Virus record (IMG/VR): IMGVR_UViG_3300035438_000885
Span: 1 to 29,444 of that record
Length of the DNA stretch: 29,444 nucleotides
Strand: one strand, 5' to 3'
Origin: a virus
This document shows, piece by piece, positions 1 to 6,591 of the stretch. The translations under genes and the position numbers were made by a program. Below the pieces are notes generated by a model. The model did not search any database. It saw nothing but the letters and a program-made list of their open reading frames with translations, and was not told where the DNA came from. Within the stretch, counting starts at the first letter, position 1. The number at the start of each line of letters is the position of its first letter.

Positions 1-373
1 CTTTCCTATCAGCACGTAAAAGATATTTCAATGCGTTACCCATGTTGAAATTTAGCTTAAAAGCGTCAATCACATCTATTACCTCGATGCCGTTAACGGT
101 GTAATGCGGTGGGTGGTTTACCATGTCTGGTTGTGGTTCGATTTGCTCCAAACTTGCAATGAAATCGGAGTAGGTAACAGACACACATCTACCAGCTACC
201 ATAAAATTTGAATAAAATTCACCAACGGTGCTAATTCTGAAACACCTACACGATGTATTTTCAAAGTTTATATCTCTTACGTCTAACCCATACCCACTTG
301 CCAATTCCGCTAAGTGGTTCAATTCTTGCTCGGTTTCAAATTTAATCGCTTTGTTCTCAAATGGATTATTCAT
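1..373 (-). CDS. DUF3310 family protein (truncated by window edge)
   Basis: The frame opens with ATG at 373 and runs off the window, giving 124 codons without a stop. The N-terminal ~80 residues are unfamiliar. From about residue 84 it reads VNHPPHYTVNGIEVIDVI, followed by GNALKYLLRADRK, which is the hallmark of DUF3310, a short domain common in phages, sometimes attached to nucleotide kinases, and without an established activity. It is the most distal visible gene of the leftward block and its start overlaps the stop of the gene at 366-515, suggesting coupled translation. The family call is secure; the biochemical role is unknown. Confidence 0.85.
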   Translation of the reverse strand, partial: MNNPFENKAIKFETEQELNHLAELASGYGLDVRDINFENTSCRCFRISTVGEFYSNFMVAGRCVSVTYSDFIASLEQIEPQPDMVNHPPHYTVNGIEVIDVIDAFKLNFNMGNALKYLLRADRK

Positions 374-515
374 GTTCTAGTTTATTTTCTATTATAGTTA
401 AAAATTCGGTTGCGTTCAATGCGTAAGTATCACCCATTATAACATCTTGTAATTCAGGGTGCATACCTAGCAGATTGTCTATAATGGCTATTACCTCATC
501 TCGTGTGTAGTGCAT
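366..515 (-). CDS. Hypothetical 49-aa protein
   Basis: A 49-residue frame (begins MHYTRDEVIAIIDNLLGMHP) from ATG at 515 to TAA at 366. It overlaps the preceding gene by 25 bases and the DUF3310 start by 8 bases, fitting the tightly packed leftward block. It looks acidic and helical with no recognised domain. It is called a gene because it exactly fills the space between its neighbours with overlapping ends. Confidence 0.65.
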   Translation of the reverse strand: MHYTRDEVIAIIDNLLGMHPELQDVIMGDTYALNATEFLTIIENKLEHE

Positions 516-745
516 GTTATGTTATTTAAAAAGTTATCAAAGTCATATTCTGCAATCCCATCTTCCCAACCTGTTTTATACGCATCTCTTATCAACTCAT
601 AAACCACACCAGCAAGCACCATTTTAGCCTCAATTTCGGCTTCAATTTCGCTTTGTGAGGTAATCTCTACAAATGGTTTGTTTTGGGCTTGTTTTAGCTT
701 AGTAACAAGCAGTTCGGCTATTTTAGTTTGTTGGGTTGTGGTCAT
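491..745 (-). CDS. Hypothetical 84-aa protein
   Basis: An 84-residue protein beginning MTTTQQTKIAELLVTKLKQ, with a Glu-rich central helix and an Asp/Asn-rich end. The ATG at 745 overlaps the TGA of the upstream gene as ATGA (742-745), a coupling junction used repeatedly in this block. No family is recognised. It belongs to the leftward early-type operon served by the promoter at 1506-1536. Confidence 0.7.
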   Translation of the reverse strand: MTTTQQTKIAELLVTKLKQAQNKPFVEITSQSEIEAEIEAKMVLAGVVYELIRDAYKTGWEDGIAEYDFDNFLNNITCTTHEMR

Positions 746-849
746 TGTTTATGTTTTTTAAGTATAGTTATTGCATCAGATAGCGTACTAGCAGTCATAG
801 TCAATACAACTACATTAAGGAATATTAAGCCTATGATTATTTGCTGCAT
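742..849 (-). CDS. Small membrane protein, 35 aa
   Basis: The frame from ATG at 849 encodes 35 residues starting MQQIIIGLIFLNVVVLTMTA: one hydrophobic segment (about residues 3-20) and a basic tail KKHKQ, as in single-span miniproteins with the C-terminus in the cytoplasm. A longer version of this frame, starting at 978, would lie inside the gene at 851-1045, so the short start is preferred; it begins one base after that gene's stop codon. One of several membrane miniproteins in this window. Function unknown. Confidence 0.6.
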   Translation of the reverse strand: MQQIIIGLIFLNVVVLTMTASTLSDAITILKKHKQ

Positions 850-850
850 G

Positions 851-1045
851 TTAGTCAAGTAGTTTAAACAAGTGAGGATAATCGGGGCAAAATGTAACCC
901 ATCTATGCGGATTAGTTTCATCATCATGACCCCAGCAATCACTACATAGGGCGTGTACTTTAGGGTACAAAATATCACCTTTGAATAAGTGCGTAAAATG
1001 TGGCATCGGTGCTACTACCTCGTAGCGTTGTGTGTTTGTGTTCAT
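851..1045 (-). CDS. Hypothetical 64-aa Cys/His-rich protein
   Basis: A 64-residue protein starting MNTNTQRYEVVAPMPHFTHL. It contains ALCSDCWGHDDE followed by a further Cys and His residues (HRWVTFCPDYPH), so a small zinc site is possible but not demonstrated. ATG at 1045 overlaps the end of the upstream gene by 4 bases. No family recognised. Confidence 0.7.
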   Translation of the reverse strand: MNTNTQRYEVVAPMPHFTHLFKGDILYPKVHALCSDCWGHDDETNPHRWVTFCPDYPHLFKLLD

Positions 1046-1284
1046 TGTTCGTTGTTTATCATTTGTGAATATTCATCCTCAGTCATTAGATGAACTGTGA
1101 TATTTTGCTCATTAAATAGGCTGCTTAGTGCGTTGGTAATCTTATCAGCTACACCAGAGTGGTAGCCTTCTACATTATTTGCCGTTTCTACAAAATCCAT
1201 TCTTACATCAATAGAAACAATTTGCAGATATTTGGTAGTATCAACTGCCTGTATTAGTGCGTATCGTGTTATTTTATTGCTCAT
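1042..1284 (-). CDS. Hypothetical 80-aa protein
   Basis: An 80-residue protein beginning MSNKITRYALIQAVDTTKYL, with alternating hydrophobic segments compatible with a small alpha/beta fold and an acidic end (TEDEYSQM). It overlaps the upstream gene by 11 bases and the downstream gene by 4 bases. It has no recognised family and appears to be a routine member of the leftward small-gene operon. Confidence 0.7.
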   Translation of the reverse strand: MSNKITRYALIQAVDTTKYLQIVSIDVRMDFVETANNVEGYHSGVADKITNALSSLFNEQNITVHLMTEDEYSQMINNEQ

Positions 1285-1486
1285 TATAGTTTGCTTTTAA
1301 TAGTTCCAAATGTTGTATTGCTTTATCGCTTTCCTCTCTGATAACCCTAATCATATCGTCTGCTAAGGGTGGCGGTATCTGCTTAGTTTTGCCCTTACAA
1401 ATGTCGTAAACATATTGAGGGTGTACCTTTAGTACCATCTTATCCCATAGCTTAATTGCTTTAAATAGGTCGTTAATTCTGTACAT
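1274..1486 (-). CDS. Hypothetical 70-aa protein, first gene of leftward operon
   Basis: A 70-residue protein (MYRINDLFKAIKLWDKMVLK...) and the first gene of the leftward operon. Its ATG at 1486 lies about 20 bases downstream of the -7 element at 1506-1513, leaving only a short leader. The segment VHPQYVYDICKGKTKQIPPPLADDMI could be a helix-turn-helix DNA-binding segment, but this is weak. As the promoter-proximal gene beside a divergent control region, a regulatory role is possible and unproven. Confidence 0.7.
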   Translation of the reverse strand: MYRINDLFKAIKLWDKMVLKVHPQYVYDICKGKTKQIPPPLADDMIRVIREESDKAIQHLELLKANYNEQ

Positions 1487-1505
1487 CGTGTGTTATAATT
1501 TTTCA

Positions 1506-1536
1506 CAAAGTTAGTCTATTAAACCGAATAAACAAA
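1506..1536 (-). promoter_or_regulatory. Bacteroidota-type promoter for leftward operon
   Basis: On the minus strand TTTG (1533-1536), exactly 19 bases, then TAACTTTG (1506-1513): a full match to the TTTG-N19-TAnnTTTG consensus used by the primary sigma factor of Bacteroidota. It sits just upstream of the ATG at 1486 and would drive the genes down to position 1. Confidence 0.85.
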
Positions 1537-1545
1537 TAAAAATAT

Positions 1546-1557
1546 TTTTGTACAAAA
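1546..1557. promoter_or_regulatory. 12-base palindrome, candidate operator
   Basis: TTTTGTACAAAA is a perfect palindrome midway between the two divergent promoters. The core TTTGTACA recurs at 1578-1585 and 3057-3064, in both cases overlapping the -7 element of a rightward promoter. This arrangement suits a regulator binding site but the motif is short and also occurs in coding DNA (near 13213). Confidence 0.4.
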
Positions 1558-1558
1558 G

Positions 1559-1589
1559 TTTGTAGTTTCAAAAAGTATTTGTACATTTG
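1559..1589 (+). promoter_or_regulatory. Bacteroidota-type promoter for rightward early genes
   Basis: TTTG (1559-1562), exactly 19 bases, then TACATTTG (1582-1589), about 20 bases before the ATG at 1610. It is divergent from the promoter at 1506-1536, so this ~120-base region is a two-way control region. Confidence 0.85.
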
Positions 1590-1609
1590 CTTATCAAAAC
1601 GATAAAAAC

Positions 1610-1804
1610 ATGACAAACACACAATTCGAGCAAATGCAATTTTCAAACGAAGTCAATCAAGGTCAAGACTTCGACAGTACAGACCATAGCAAGGTAGATA
1701 AGTACAAGCCATATAATTACGATTGTGGCAGCTACACACACCGATACAGTAGAAGGTGGACAGACTTAGATGCAGACAGTAACGAACAAGATTTTGACAA
1801 TTAA
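1610..1804 (+). CDS. Hypothetical 64-aa acidic protein
   Basis: A 64-residue protein, first gene of the rightward early unit, starting at the ATG right after the promoter at 1559-1589. It is rich in Asp, Asn, Gln and Tyr (for example QGQDFDSTDHSKVDKYKP) and looks polar and possibly disordered. No family recognised. Position suggests very early expression. Confidence 0.65.
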   Translation: MTNTQFEQMQFSNEVNQGQDFDSTDHSKVDKYKPYNYDCGSYTHRYSRRWTDLDADSNEQDFDN

Positions 1805-1830
1805 TTTTTAACCACTAAAAACCAAACAAA

Positions 1831-2034
1831 ATGACAGCATTTAAAAACTTAGTAGAATTTAACAAACAACTACCCCACCAACAAGGGGTAGAATTGTTAA
1901 ACTTAATACATGCTTATGTATTAGAAGCAGAAGCGGAAAAATTAGCATTAATGGAGCAATACGAAAGTATATTTAAAAATGCTACAAATAAAACCCCATT
2001 ATCTAACCCACATCAAACAATCGAAGGATGCTAG
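1831..2034 (+). CDS. Hypothetical 67-aa protein
   Basis: A 67-residue protein beginning MTAFKNLVEFNKQLPHQQGV, mostly helical, with the Ala/Glu-rich segment YVLEAEAEKLALMEQYES (about residues 30-47). It lies 26 bases after the first gene and its stop overlaps the start of the membrane miniprotein at 2028. No family recognised. Confidence 0.65.
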   Translation: MTAFKNLVEFNKQLPHQQGVELLNLIHAYVLEAEAEKLALMEQYESIFKNATNKTPLSNPHQTIEGC

Positions 2035-2177
2035 ACCCCAACAACCCAACAACAGCAGACAGCGCAATTATTATCGCTGCAATAGTAGTAGTAATGGTAT
2101 TCGTAATGATAGTACGTGAAAGCATAACAACTACCAAGCGCAAAAAGGAATTTAACGAACAAGATTTATTTAAATAA
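2028..2177 (+). CDS. Small membrane protein, 49 aa
   Basis: The frame encodes 49 residues with a short polar N-terminus (MLDPNNPTTADS), one strongly hydrophobic segment (AIIIAAIVVVMVFVMIV, about residues 13-29) and a basic cytoplasmic-type tail (TTTKRKKEFNEQ). It fits exactly between neighbours: its ATG overlaps the previous stop, and its TAA is separated by one base from the next ATG (TAACATG). Function unknown; envelope effects of early phage miniproteins are a common theme but this is inference. Confidence 0.65.
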   Translation: MLDPNNPTTADSAIIIAAIVVVMVFVMIVRESITTTKRKKEFNEQDLFK

Positions 2178-2178
2178 C

Positions 2179-2283
2179 ATGATACCGCAAAACATAGTAC
2201 TTACATTTTACATAGTACTGATAGTAATCGGAATTATTTACATTCTCAAAAAAATAAAACAACATGACACAGAAAGAAATTAA
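2179..2283 (+). CDS. Small membrane protein, 34 aa
   Basis: A 34-residue frame starting at the ATG of a TAACATG junction. It has a single hydrophobic segment (IVLTFYIVLIVIGIIYIL, about residues 5-22) followed by KKIKQHDTERN. The 3' end overlaps the next gene by 20 bases. It is the second of two adjacent single-span miniproteins, so the pair could work together; nothing in the sequence proves this. Confidence 0.55.
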   Translation: MIPQNIVLTFYIVLIVIGIIYILKKIKQHDTERN

Positions 2284-2572
2284 AAACAACTTACATTTAC
2301 CTTTTAATAATCTTATAGATAACGACAATGCTATAGATGGTATTGGGTTAGCCATAGTTGATTCTAAATGGATAGGTGAAGCTATGAACGGTCAAGCTAT
2401 GAACTATGCCATAGTCCACGCCATCAACAACACATACGGAAAGGGAATAAACCCTGAGAGTGTGCCTGATATGTATAATGCGTTGCAGGTTGTACATCAG
2501 TATCTTACAAACATTGGTAGTTACGAAACAGCTATGAATATTCAGGACATTTTAAAAAACGCCACACTATGA
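2264..2572 (+). CDS. Hypothetical 102-aa protein
   Basis: A 102-residue protein starting MTQKEIKNNLHLPFNNLIDN, with a helical C-terminal half (VPDMYNALQVVHQYLTNIGS). No recognised domain. Its stop overlaps the ATG of the next gene, indicating an operon. Probably soluble. Confidence 0.7.
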   Translation: MTQKEIKNNLHLPFNNLIDNDNAIDGIGLAIVDSKWIGEAMNGQAMNYAIVHAINNTYGKGINPESVPDMYNALQVVHQYLTNIGSYETAMNIQDILKNATL

Positions 2573-2712
2573 CACGTAAACGCAAACACGAACTATTCGT
2601 AACGTTCCACTACCACACCGCAAGACGCAACAAACGCAAGTACACTAATCTTTTAGCCAACTTTTTAAACATGATACAATGCACATTTTCAAAGCAATCG
2701 AAAACAAACTAA
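2569..2712 (+). CDS. Hypothetical 47-aa basic protein
   Basis: A 47-residue, strongly basic frame (MTRKRKHELFVTFHYHTARR...) whose ATG overlaps the previous TGA as ATGA and whose end overlaps the next gene by 34 bases. The charge suggests nucleic-acid binding, but no family is recognised. Confidence is limited by size and by the long 3' overlap. Confidence 0.5.
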   Translation: MTRKRKHELFVTFHYHTARRNKRKYTNLLANFLNMIQCTFSKQSKTN

Positions 2713-3053
2713 CCATAGTTACCACATCAATCGAGCAGCGCAATTTTTTAACGCAAGTGCTAGATTATATGCAGCAAGAACCAGCGTTACCGTTTAATGC
2801 GGATAGTGAGTGTGTATGTGTATGGTTACAGGATAATACGTATCTATTTTCGCTACAAAGCAAGGAAACTAACCCTATCAGTATTACAGATTGCGAACTA
2901 ACATTCACAATCAAAGAACTAAGCGCAATATGGGGCAAGCATAGCAGCACCGTACACCAGTTACTAAAACGACCTAACAACTGGAGCAGCCACAACATAG
3001 CAAGTAAAAATAAATGTGGTAAAGAGATTGTAGTTACTTTGAAATTTAAATAG
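2679..3053 (+). CDS. Hypothetical 124-aa protein with HTH-like segment
   Basis: A 124-residue protein. Residues about 75-98 (TFTIKELSAIWGKHSSTVHQ and following) have the spacing of a helix-turn-helix in which the second helix carries Ser/Thr/His/Gln contacts, so DNA binding is likely but the family is not identified. The N-terminal part (MHIFKAIENKLTIVTTSIEQ) is unfamiliar. The promoter at 3038-3068 overlaps its last codons. As an early DNA-binding protein it is a reasonable candidate regulator. Confidence 0.7.
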   Translation: MHIFKAIENKLTIVTTSIEQRNFLTQVLDYMQQEPALPFNADSECVCVWLQDNTYLFSLQSKETNPISITDCELTFTIKELSAIWGKHSSTVHQLLKRPNNWSSHNIASKNKCGKEIVVTLKFK

Positions 3054-3068
3054 TATTTTGTACATTTA
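3038..3068 (+). promoter_or_regulatory. Promoter for recombination/replication genes
   Basis: TTTG (3038-3041), 19 bases, TACATTTA (3061-3068): one mismatch (final A instead of G) to the Bacteroidota consensus. It lies about 30 bases before the ATG at 3099. The spacer and -7 share AGTATTTTGTACATTT with the promoter at 1559-1589, hinting at common regulation. Confidence 0.75.
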
Positions 3069-3098
3069 CACATCGTTAATAACTAAACACACAAACAC

Positions 3099-3935
3099 AT
3101 GAGTACATTAAGAAAAGCCACAAGACAAAAGGCTAAAATCAGATTAGGACTATCAGCCGTAAGCGGTGGTGGTAAAACATTCAGTGCTATACTAATAGCT
3201 AAAGGGTTAGCAGGTGGCGACTTGTCAAAGGTAGCAATCATAGATACTGAAAATGGCAGTGCCGACCTATACGCACATTTAGGGGATTACAGCGTACTAC
3301 CATTAACAGCACCTTATACACCCGAAAAGTATATAACAGCTATCAAAGAATGTGAGAACGCTGGTATGGAGGTTATAATTGTGGATAGCATAACTCATGA
3401 GTGGGACGGTAAAGGCGGTATATTAGAAATATCAAATAGTATGACTGGTAACAGCTATACTAATTGGGCTAAGATTACCCCAAGACATCAGGCTTTCCTA
3501 GATGCTATCTTGCAATCCCCTTGCCACATGATTACCACCGTTAGGCGTAAGACTGATTATGAGTTGGTAGATGTGAACGGTAAAAAAGTACCGCAAAAAG
3601 TAGGACTTAAAGAAGTTACTAGGGAAGGCTTTGAATACGAGTTGACGTGTAACTTAGAACTAGACACAAAGCACAGTGCAACAGTTAGCAAAGACCGTAC
3701 AGGTTTATTCGATGCAAATATTCCATTTATGCCAAGTGAGGAAACTGGCAGAATGATACTAGAGTGGTGTAATAGTGGTGTGATACTACCTGAAGTAACA
3801 CTAGAACAAAAGATACAACGATGCAACACAATCGAAGGTTTATCCATGCTATTTGCAGCAAATACAGACCTTAGTGATGATATGAAACAACTATTTTCAG
3901 AACGCAAACAAACTATACTAAATGCACACAAATAA
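3099..3935 (+). CDS. Sak4-like AAA ATPase (phage recombinase family)
   Basis: A 278-residue P-loop ATPase. Walker A is SAVSGGGKT (about residues 19-27); IIDTENGSA (47-55) resembles the RecA-fold element after strand 2; Walker B is EVIIVDSITHEW (91-102); and a sensor-like ITTVRRKTDYEL follows. This order and size match the phage AAA_24/Sak4-like ATPases, RecA-fold proteins linked to single-strand annealing together with an SSB. The SSB-like gene at 10164 and the nucleases in this window are plausible partners. It starts right after its own promoter and overlaps the next gene by 14 bases. The ATPase family call is strong; Sak4 function is by family analogy. Confidence 0.85.
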   Translation: MSTLRKATRQKAKIRLGLSAVSGGGKTFSAILIAKGLAGGDLSKVAIIDTENGSADLYAHLGDYSVLPLTAPYTPEKYITAIKECENAGMEVIIVDSITHEWDGKGGILEISNSMTGNSYTNWAKITPRHQAFLDAILQSPCHMITTVRRKTDYELVDVNGKKVPQKVGLKEVTREGFEYELTCNLELDTKHSATVSKDRTGLFDANIPFMPSEETGRMILEWCNSGVILPEVTLEQKIQRCNTIEGLSMLFAANTDLSDDMKQLFSERKQTILNAHK

Positions 3936-4413
3936 CGAATTATCAGCAACATCAATTTTAAGCCTATTTGAAACCACCAAAGCCGAGCGTACATCATTTG
4001 TACGTTCGGTAATAAACAGCCTAAAAGACGGCATTACAGACCCATTAAAGGTGCATTTACAGGTAAAGAATACAGAGGCTTTGATTAAGGAACTATCAGA
4101 GGATAAAGAGTACAAGGAAATGCTACTTACCCAAGCCGCAAAGCATGGTAAAAACTTTGATTTGCATAACGCTAATTTTCGTATTCAAGAGGTAGGAACG
4201 AAGTATGATTTTGCACATTGTGGAGATAGCGTGATTGATGGGTTGTATGCAGAAATGGCAGAACTAAAAGCTAAGATAAAGGAACGTGAGGAGTTCTTGA
4301 AATCATTACCTGAAATTGGATTGGATATAGTGGACAGTGCCACAGGAGAAGTGTCTACACTACTAAAACCAATCAAAACATCTACTACATCTATTGCAGT
4401 TACACTTAAATAA
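3922..4413 (+). CDS. Hypothetical 163-aa coiled-coil protein
   Basis: A 163-residue protein overlapping the AAA ATPase by 14 bases, so probably co-translated. It is helical, with a predicted coiled coil near residues 107-130 (DGLYAEMAELKAKIKEREEF). The tail is Thr/Ser-rich. No known family is recognised; the position immediately after the Sak4-like ATPase suggests a recombination accessory role, which is inference. Confidence 0.7.
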   Translation: MHTNNELSATSILSLFETTKAERTSFVRSVINSLKDGITDPLKVHLQVKNTEALIKELSEDKEYKEMLLTQAAKHGKNFDLHNANFRIQEVGTKYDFAHCGDSVIDGLYAEMAELKAKIKEREEFLKSLPEIGLDIVDSATGEVSTLLKPIKTSTTSIAVTLK

Positions 4414-4420
4414 CCCTAAC

Positions 4421-4771
4421 ATGATAATAACAGCAAAATACATAGAAGAGCAGTTTTGGTTGGAGCGCAAATACAAAGGAGTGCTAACAGTTGAACGAAT
4501 AGAACAAGTAGTTTGCAGCCATTTTAAGGTGACTATTGAACAAGTGAAGACAGGTAGCAGACGATACAATATTACAGAATGTAGGCACTTAATTTGGTAC
4601 TATTTGCGCACTACAGGAATGACATTGCAAGCGATTACCAATATGTACAATAAGAAAGACCATACAAGCGTAATACATGCACTAAATAAGGTTGAAAGGT
4701 TACTGCAAAACGATGACGAAATGAAGTACAATATATCAGCAATTAACACACAGCTAAACTTACAAAAATGA
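4421..4771 (+). CDS. Stand-alone DnaA domain IV-like DNA-binding protein
   Basis: A 116-residue protein that closely resembles the C-terminal duplex-DNA-binding domain of the replication initiator DnaA (Bac_DnaA_C). Residues 25-95 show the family pattern: VVCSHFKVTIEQVKTGSRR, then RHLIWYYLRTTGMTLQAI, then NKKDHTSVIHALNKVERLL, where DHTSV matches the DnaA-box-reading signature. There is no AAA+ domain. The ATG at 4421 follows the previous stop by 7 bases; a start at 4394 would overlap it. It could bind the iteron region at 14691-15012 or host DnaA boxes. Family call strong, target unknown. Confidence 0.88.
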   Translation: MIITAKYIEEQFWLERKYKGVLTVERIEQVVCSHFKVTIEQVKTGSRRYNITECRHLIWYYLRTTGMTLQAITNMYNKKDHTSVIHALNKVERLLQNDDEMKYNISAINTQLNLQK

Positions 4772-5127
4772 CCACTAACAGCCAATCAGAATTAAAAGGA
4801 CTTGCCAAAGATTTGCGAAGGCTTTTGTATCTCAATCAAGCGCAAACGTTTACAATTCAATCAATACTTGCCAATCCAATTTGCCAACCTATACTGAAAG
4901 ACATAATTAAAAAGCAAGTTAACGCAATGAATTATGTTAAGAATGAAATAAAAAGTAGGGATAAAGCGGACACATGGCAAACTATACAAGATGAATTGGA
5001 TAGCGATAGAATGCACGACATAGCCCTACACATTGATTTTATAGCAGACATTGCCAACCTTGCAGAAATAACCGAGATATTACAGGAACATTATAACGAA
5101 CAAATTAAAACCACTCAACATGCCTAA
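4768..5127 (+). CDS. Hypothetical 119-aa helical protein
   Basis: A 119-residue protein overlapping the DnaA-like gene by 4 bases (ATGA) and the next by 8. It appears entirely helical (SELKGLAKDLRRLLYLNQAQ...) with an acidic central part (DELDSDRMHDIALHIDF). No known family. Its place in the replication region suggests a DNA-metabolism accessory protein, without direct evidence. Confidence 0.7.
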   Translation: MTTNSQSELKGLAKDLRRLLYLNQAQTFTIQSILANPICQPILKDIIKKQVNAMNYVKNEIKSRDKADTWQTIQDELDSDRMHDIALHIDFIADIANLAEITEILQEHYNEQIKTTQHA

Positions 5128-5659
5128 AATAGGACACATTAAAGTAAAAGCGGCACGTAACGCATACCACGTAATGGAACACATCGGGGAAGGTAGTTAC
5201 AAAAAGATTGCCACATTGTATAAGTTTGCAGATACTTTGCCATATCGCAATGCTAAGTGGATGACGCATAATGGAGCGTTAAAGTATCGTGATTTTCCCG
5301 ACCCAAAAGAAAAAACAACAACACCAATTAAAAGCCGTACTATTGCACCTGCTAAACCAAAACGCACTAAAGTAGTACAGACGATGGAATGTACTTTAGC
5401 TGCTAAGGACAAAGCACTAGAACGAATAGAAACAAAAGAAGGGATAGTAATAGCAGAACAATCAAGACCACCCAAAGTAGATGTAATTATTGACAGCAAA
5501 ACAACTATGAAAGTTTATCCACACAAGGTGCAAAATGCTAAGGAACGGTACATGAAACGGTACAAACAATCACAGGAACAAAGCCACAACCACCAGCGCA
5601 AACCGATACCCAAAGCAAAGGTTAAACAACAGCAATCAGATTTGATATTTTATAACTAA
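5120..5659 (+). CDS. Hypothetical 179-aa basic protein
   Basis: A 179-residue protein, strongly basic, starting MPKIGHIKVKAARNAYHVME. The first ~60 residues look folded (EGSYKKIATLYKFADTLPYR); the rest is Lys/Gln/Pro-rich and probably disordered. The extreme C-terminus (QQSDLIFYN) loosely resembles a sliding-clamp-binding peptide but less clearly than the Q-[IL]-K-L-F ends found nearby. No family recognised. Basicity suggests nucleic-acid binding. Confidence 0.65.
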   Translation: MPKIGHIKVKAARNAYHVMEHIGEGSYKKIATLYKFADTLPYRNAKWMTHNGALKYRDFPDPKEKTTTPIKSRTIAPAKPKRTKVVQTMECTLAAKDKALERIETKEGIVIAEQSRPPKVDVIIDSKTTMKVYPHKVQNAKERYMKRYKQSQEQSHNHQRKPIPKAKVKQQQSDLIFYN

Positions 5660-5665
5660 TGACAC

Positions 5666-6061
5666 ATGAAACGAATTTACCATCCTTACGAAAAATGGGA
5701 GTGTTATAAAAATGGGATGTGGATTCCAACTACAAAGCAAGAAATAGAAACACAGCTAAATAATGCAATTTTATTTACTTCAAATCATGTAGAATATGGC
5801 AAAGCAATGAAAATTGTTTCTGAAAAATGGAGATTCGGAATGGAACATCATTTAACAGATACTGCTATAAACAAAAAAGCGTACATAGGGCATGCAGCAT
5901 GTAATTATAAATTTGGATGGTCAGAAGGGTTAGTAAGAATGGCATGGGGTCATTTAACAGATGAACAAAGAGATAAAGCAAATGCAGAAGCCGAAAAATA
6001 TATTAATTTTTGGATTTTAAGACACACTGAAAACGGTAATCAAATAAAATTATTCAATTGA
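5666..6061 (+). CDS. Hypothetical 131-aa protein with C-terminal QIKLF
   Basis: A 131-residue protein with a striking N-terminal HPYEKWECYKNGMW motif and a conserved-looking GHAACNYKFGWSEGLVR segment in the second half. I cannot assign a family. Its penultimate residues, QIKLF (126-130), match the beta-clamp-binding pentapeptide pattern Q-L-x-L-F with Ile in place of Leu. It begins the more AT-rich stretch that continues through the PP-loop ATPase cassette, and its TGA overlaps the next start. Possibly the first gene of that accessory cassette. Confidence 0.7.
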   Translation: MKRIYHPYEKWECYKNGMWIPTTKQEIETQLNNAILFTSNHVEYGKAMKIVSEKWRFGMEHHLTDTAINKKAYIGHAACNYKFGWSEGLVRMAWGHLTDEQRDKANAEAEKYINFWILRHTENGNQIKLFN

Positions 6062-6345
6062 AAGCTAAAATAATAGATTACATAAAAACATGGGAAAACA
6101 GGGGATATAAAAACGGCATACCAGATGAAGCCCCAATACTATTAGAGCAATTAGGAAAAGTTCCGTCATACAGAAAAATAGCAATAGCAATATTAAAAAA
6201 TGATTCATCTTTAAAAACTTTAGGATATACGCCAAAAAAATCAGTATATTATAATGTTTTAAAAAAAATAGAGATTGACGCAAGAACGGAACAGCATCCT
6301 AAATACAGAAAAAAAGTAAAAGACATTCAGCTAAAGTTATTTTAA
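6058..6345 (+). CDS. Free-standing copy of PAPS-reductase-family C-terminal domain
   Basis: A 95-residue protein starting at TTG (6058), which overlaps the preceding TGA. Residues 36-61 (PSYRKIAIAILKNDSSLKTL and following) closely parallel the C-terminal part of the PP-loop protein at 6588-7919 (TSWKRYAITILKNDHTCKYL, about residues 389-408). The N-terminal TWENRGYKNGIPDEAP segment recalls, from memory, the C-termini of IbrA/DUF3440-type phage PAPS reductases. It looks like a detached domain of that family. It ends in QLKLF (91-95), an almost ideal beta-clamp-binding peptide. TTG start is inferred from the overlap; no ATG fits. Confidence 0.7.
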   Translation: MKAKIIDYIKTWENRGYKNGIPDEAPILLEQLGKVPSYRKIAIAILKNDSSLKTLGYTPKKSVYYNVLKKIEIDARTEQHPKYRKKVKDIQLKLF

Positions 6346-6352
6346 GAAATAG

Positions 6353-6383
6353 TTTGTTTATGTCAAAAGTAATGCTATCTTTG
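6353..6383 (+). promoter_or_regulatory. Promoter of the PP-loop/EctC/ParB cassette
   Basis: TTTG (6353-6356), exactly 19 bases, TATCTTTG (6376-6383): a perfect consensus match, 19 bases before the ATG at 6403. It lies in the only real gap of this region and would give the accessory cassette its own transcription start. Confidence 0.85.
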
Positions 6384-6402
6384 TACCGCAAACATACCAT
6401 AA

Positions 6403-6591
6403 ATGAAAAACAGAAAAAAAACATCGTTTACACTTGACATTGAAACAATGCAAGGGTTAAGCCACCTCGCTAAAATAAACAAAAGAAGTATGGCTAACAT
6501 GATAGATATTTTAGTGTCAGAAAAGCTAAAAGAAAGAGAAAACGAATTTTTTAACCACATGAATAAAAAAGAAAAAAACACACGCAAATGA
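6403..6591 (+). CDS. Small ribbon-helix-helix-like protein
   Basis: A 62-residue basic protein. The arrangement KKTSFTLDIETMQGLSHLAK, then NKRSMANMIDILVSEKLKE (about residues 5-45) fits a ribbon-helix-helix fold: a short beta strand with Thr/Thr-type DNA contacts, helix A, a turn around NKRS, then helix B. It is the first gene after the cassette promoter and overlaps the PP-loop ATPase as ATGA. An autoregulator of the cassette is the simplest inference. RHH proteins are short and divergent, so the call is moderate. Confidence 0.65.
   Translation: MKNRKKTSFTLDIETMQGLSHLAKINKRSMANMIDILVSEKLKERENEFFNHMNKKEKNTRK

Noticed and set aside
742-978. 78-codon version of the minus-strand membrane frame
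   Set aside because: Its first half lies inside the Cys/His-rich gene at 851-1045 in another frame; the 35-codon start at 849 fits the gene spacing.
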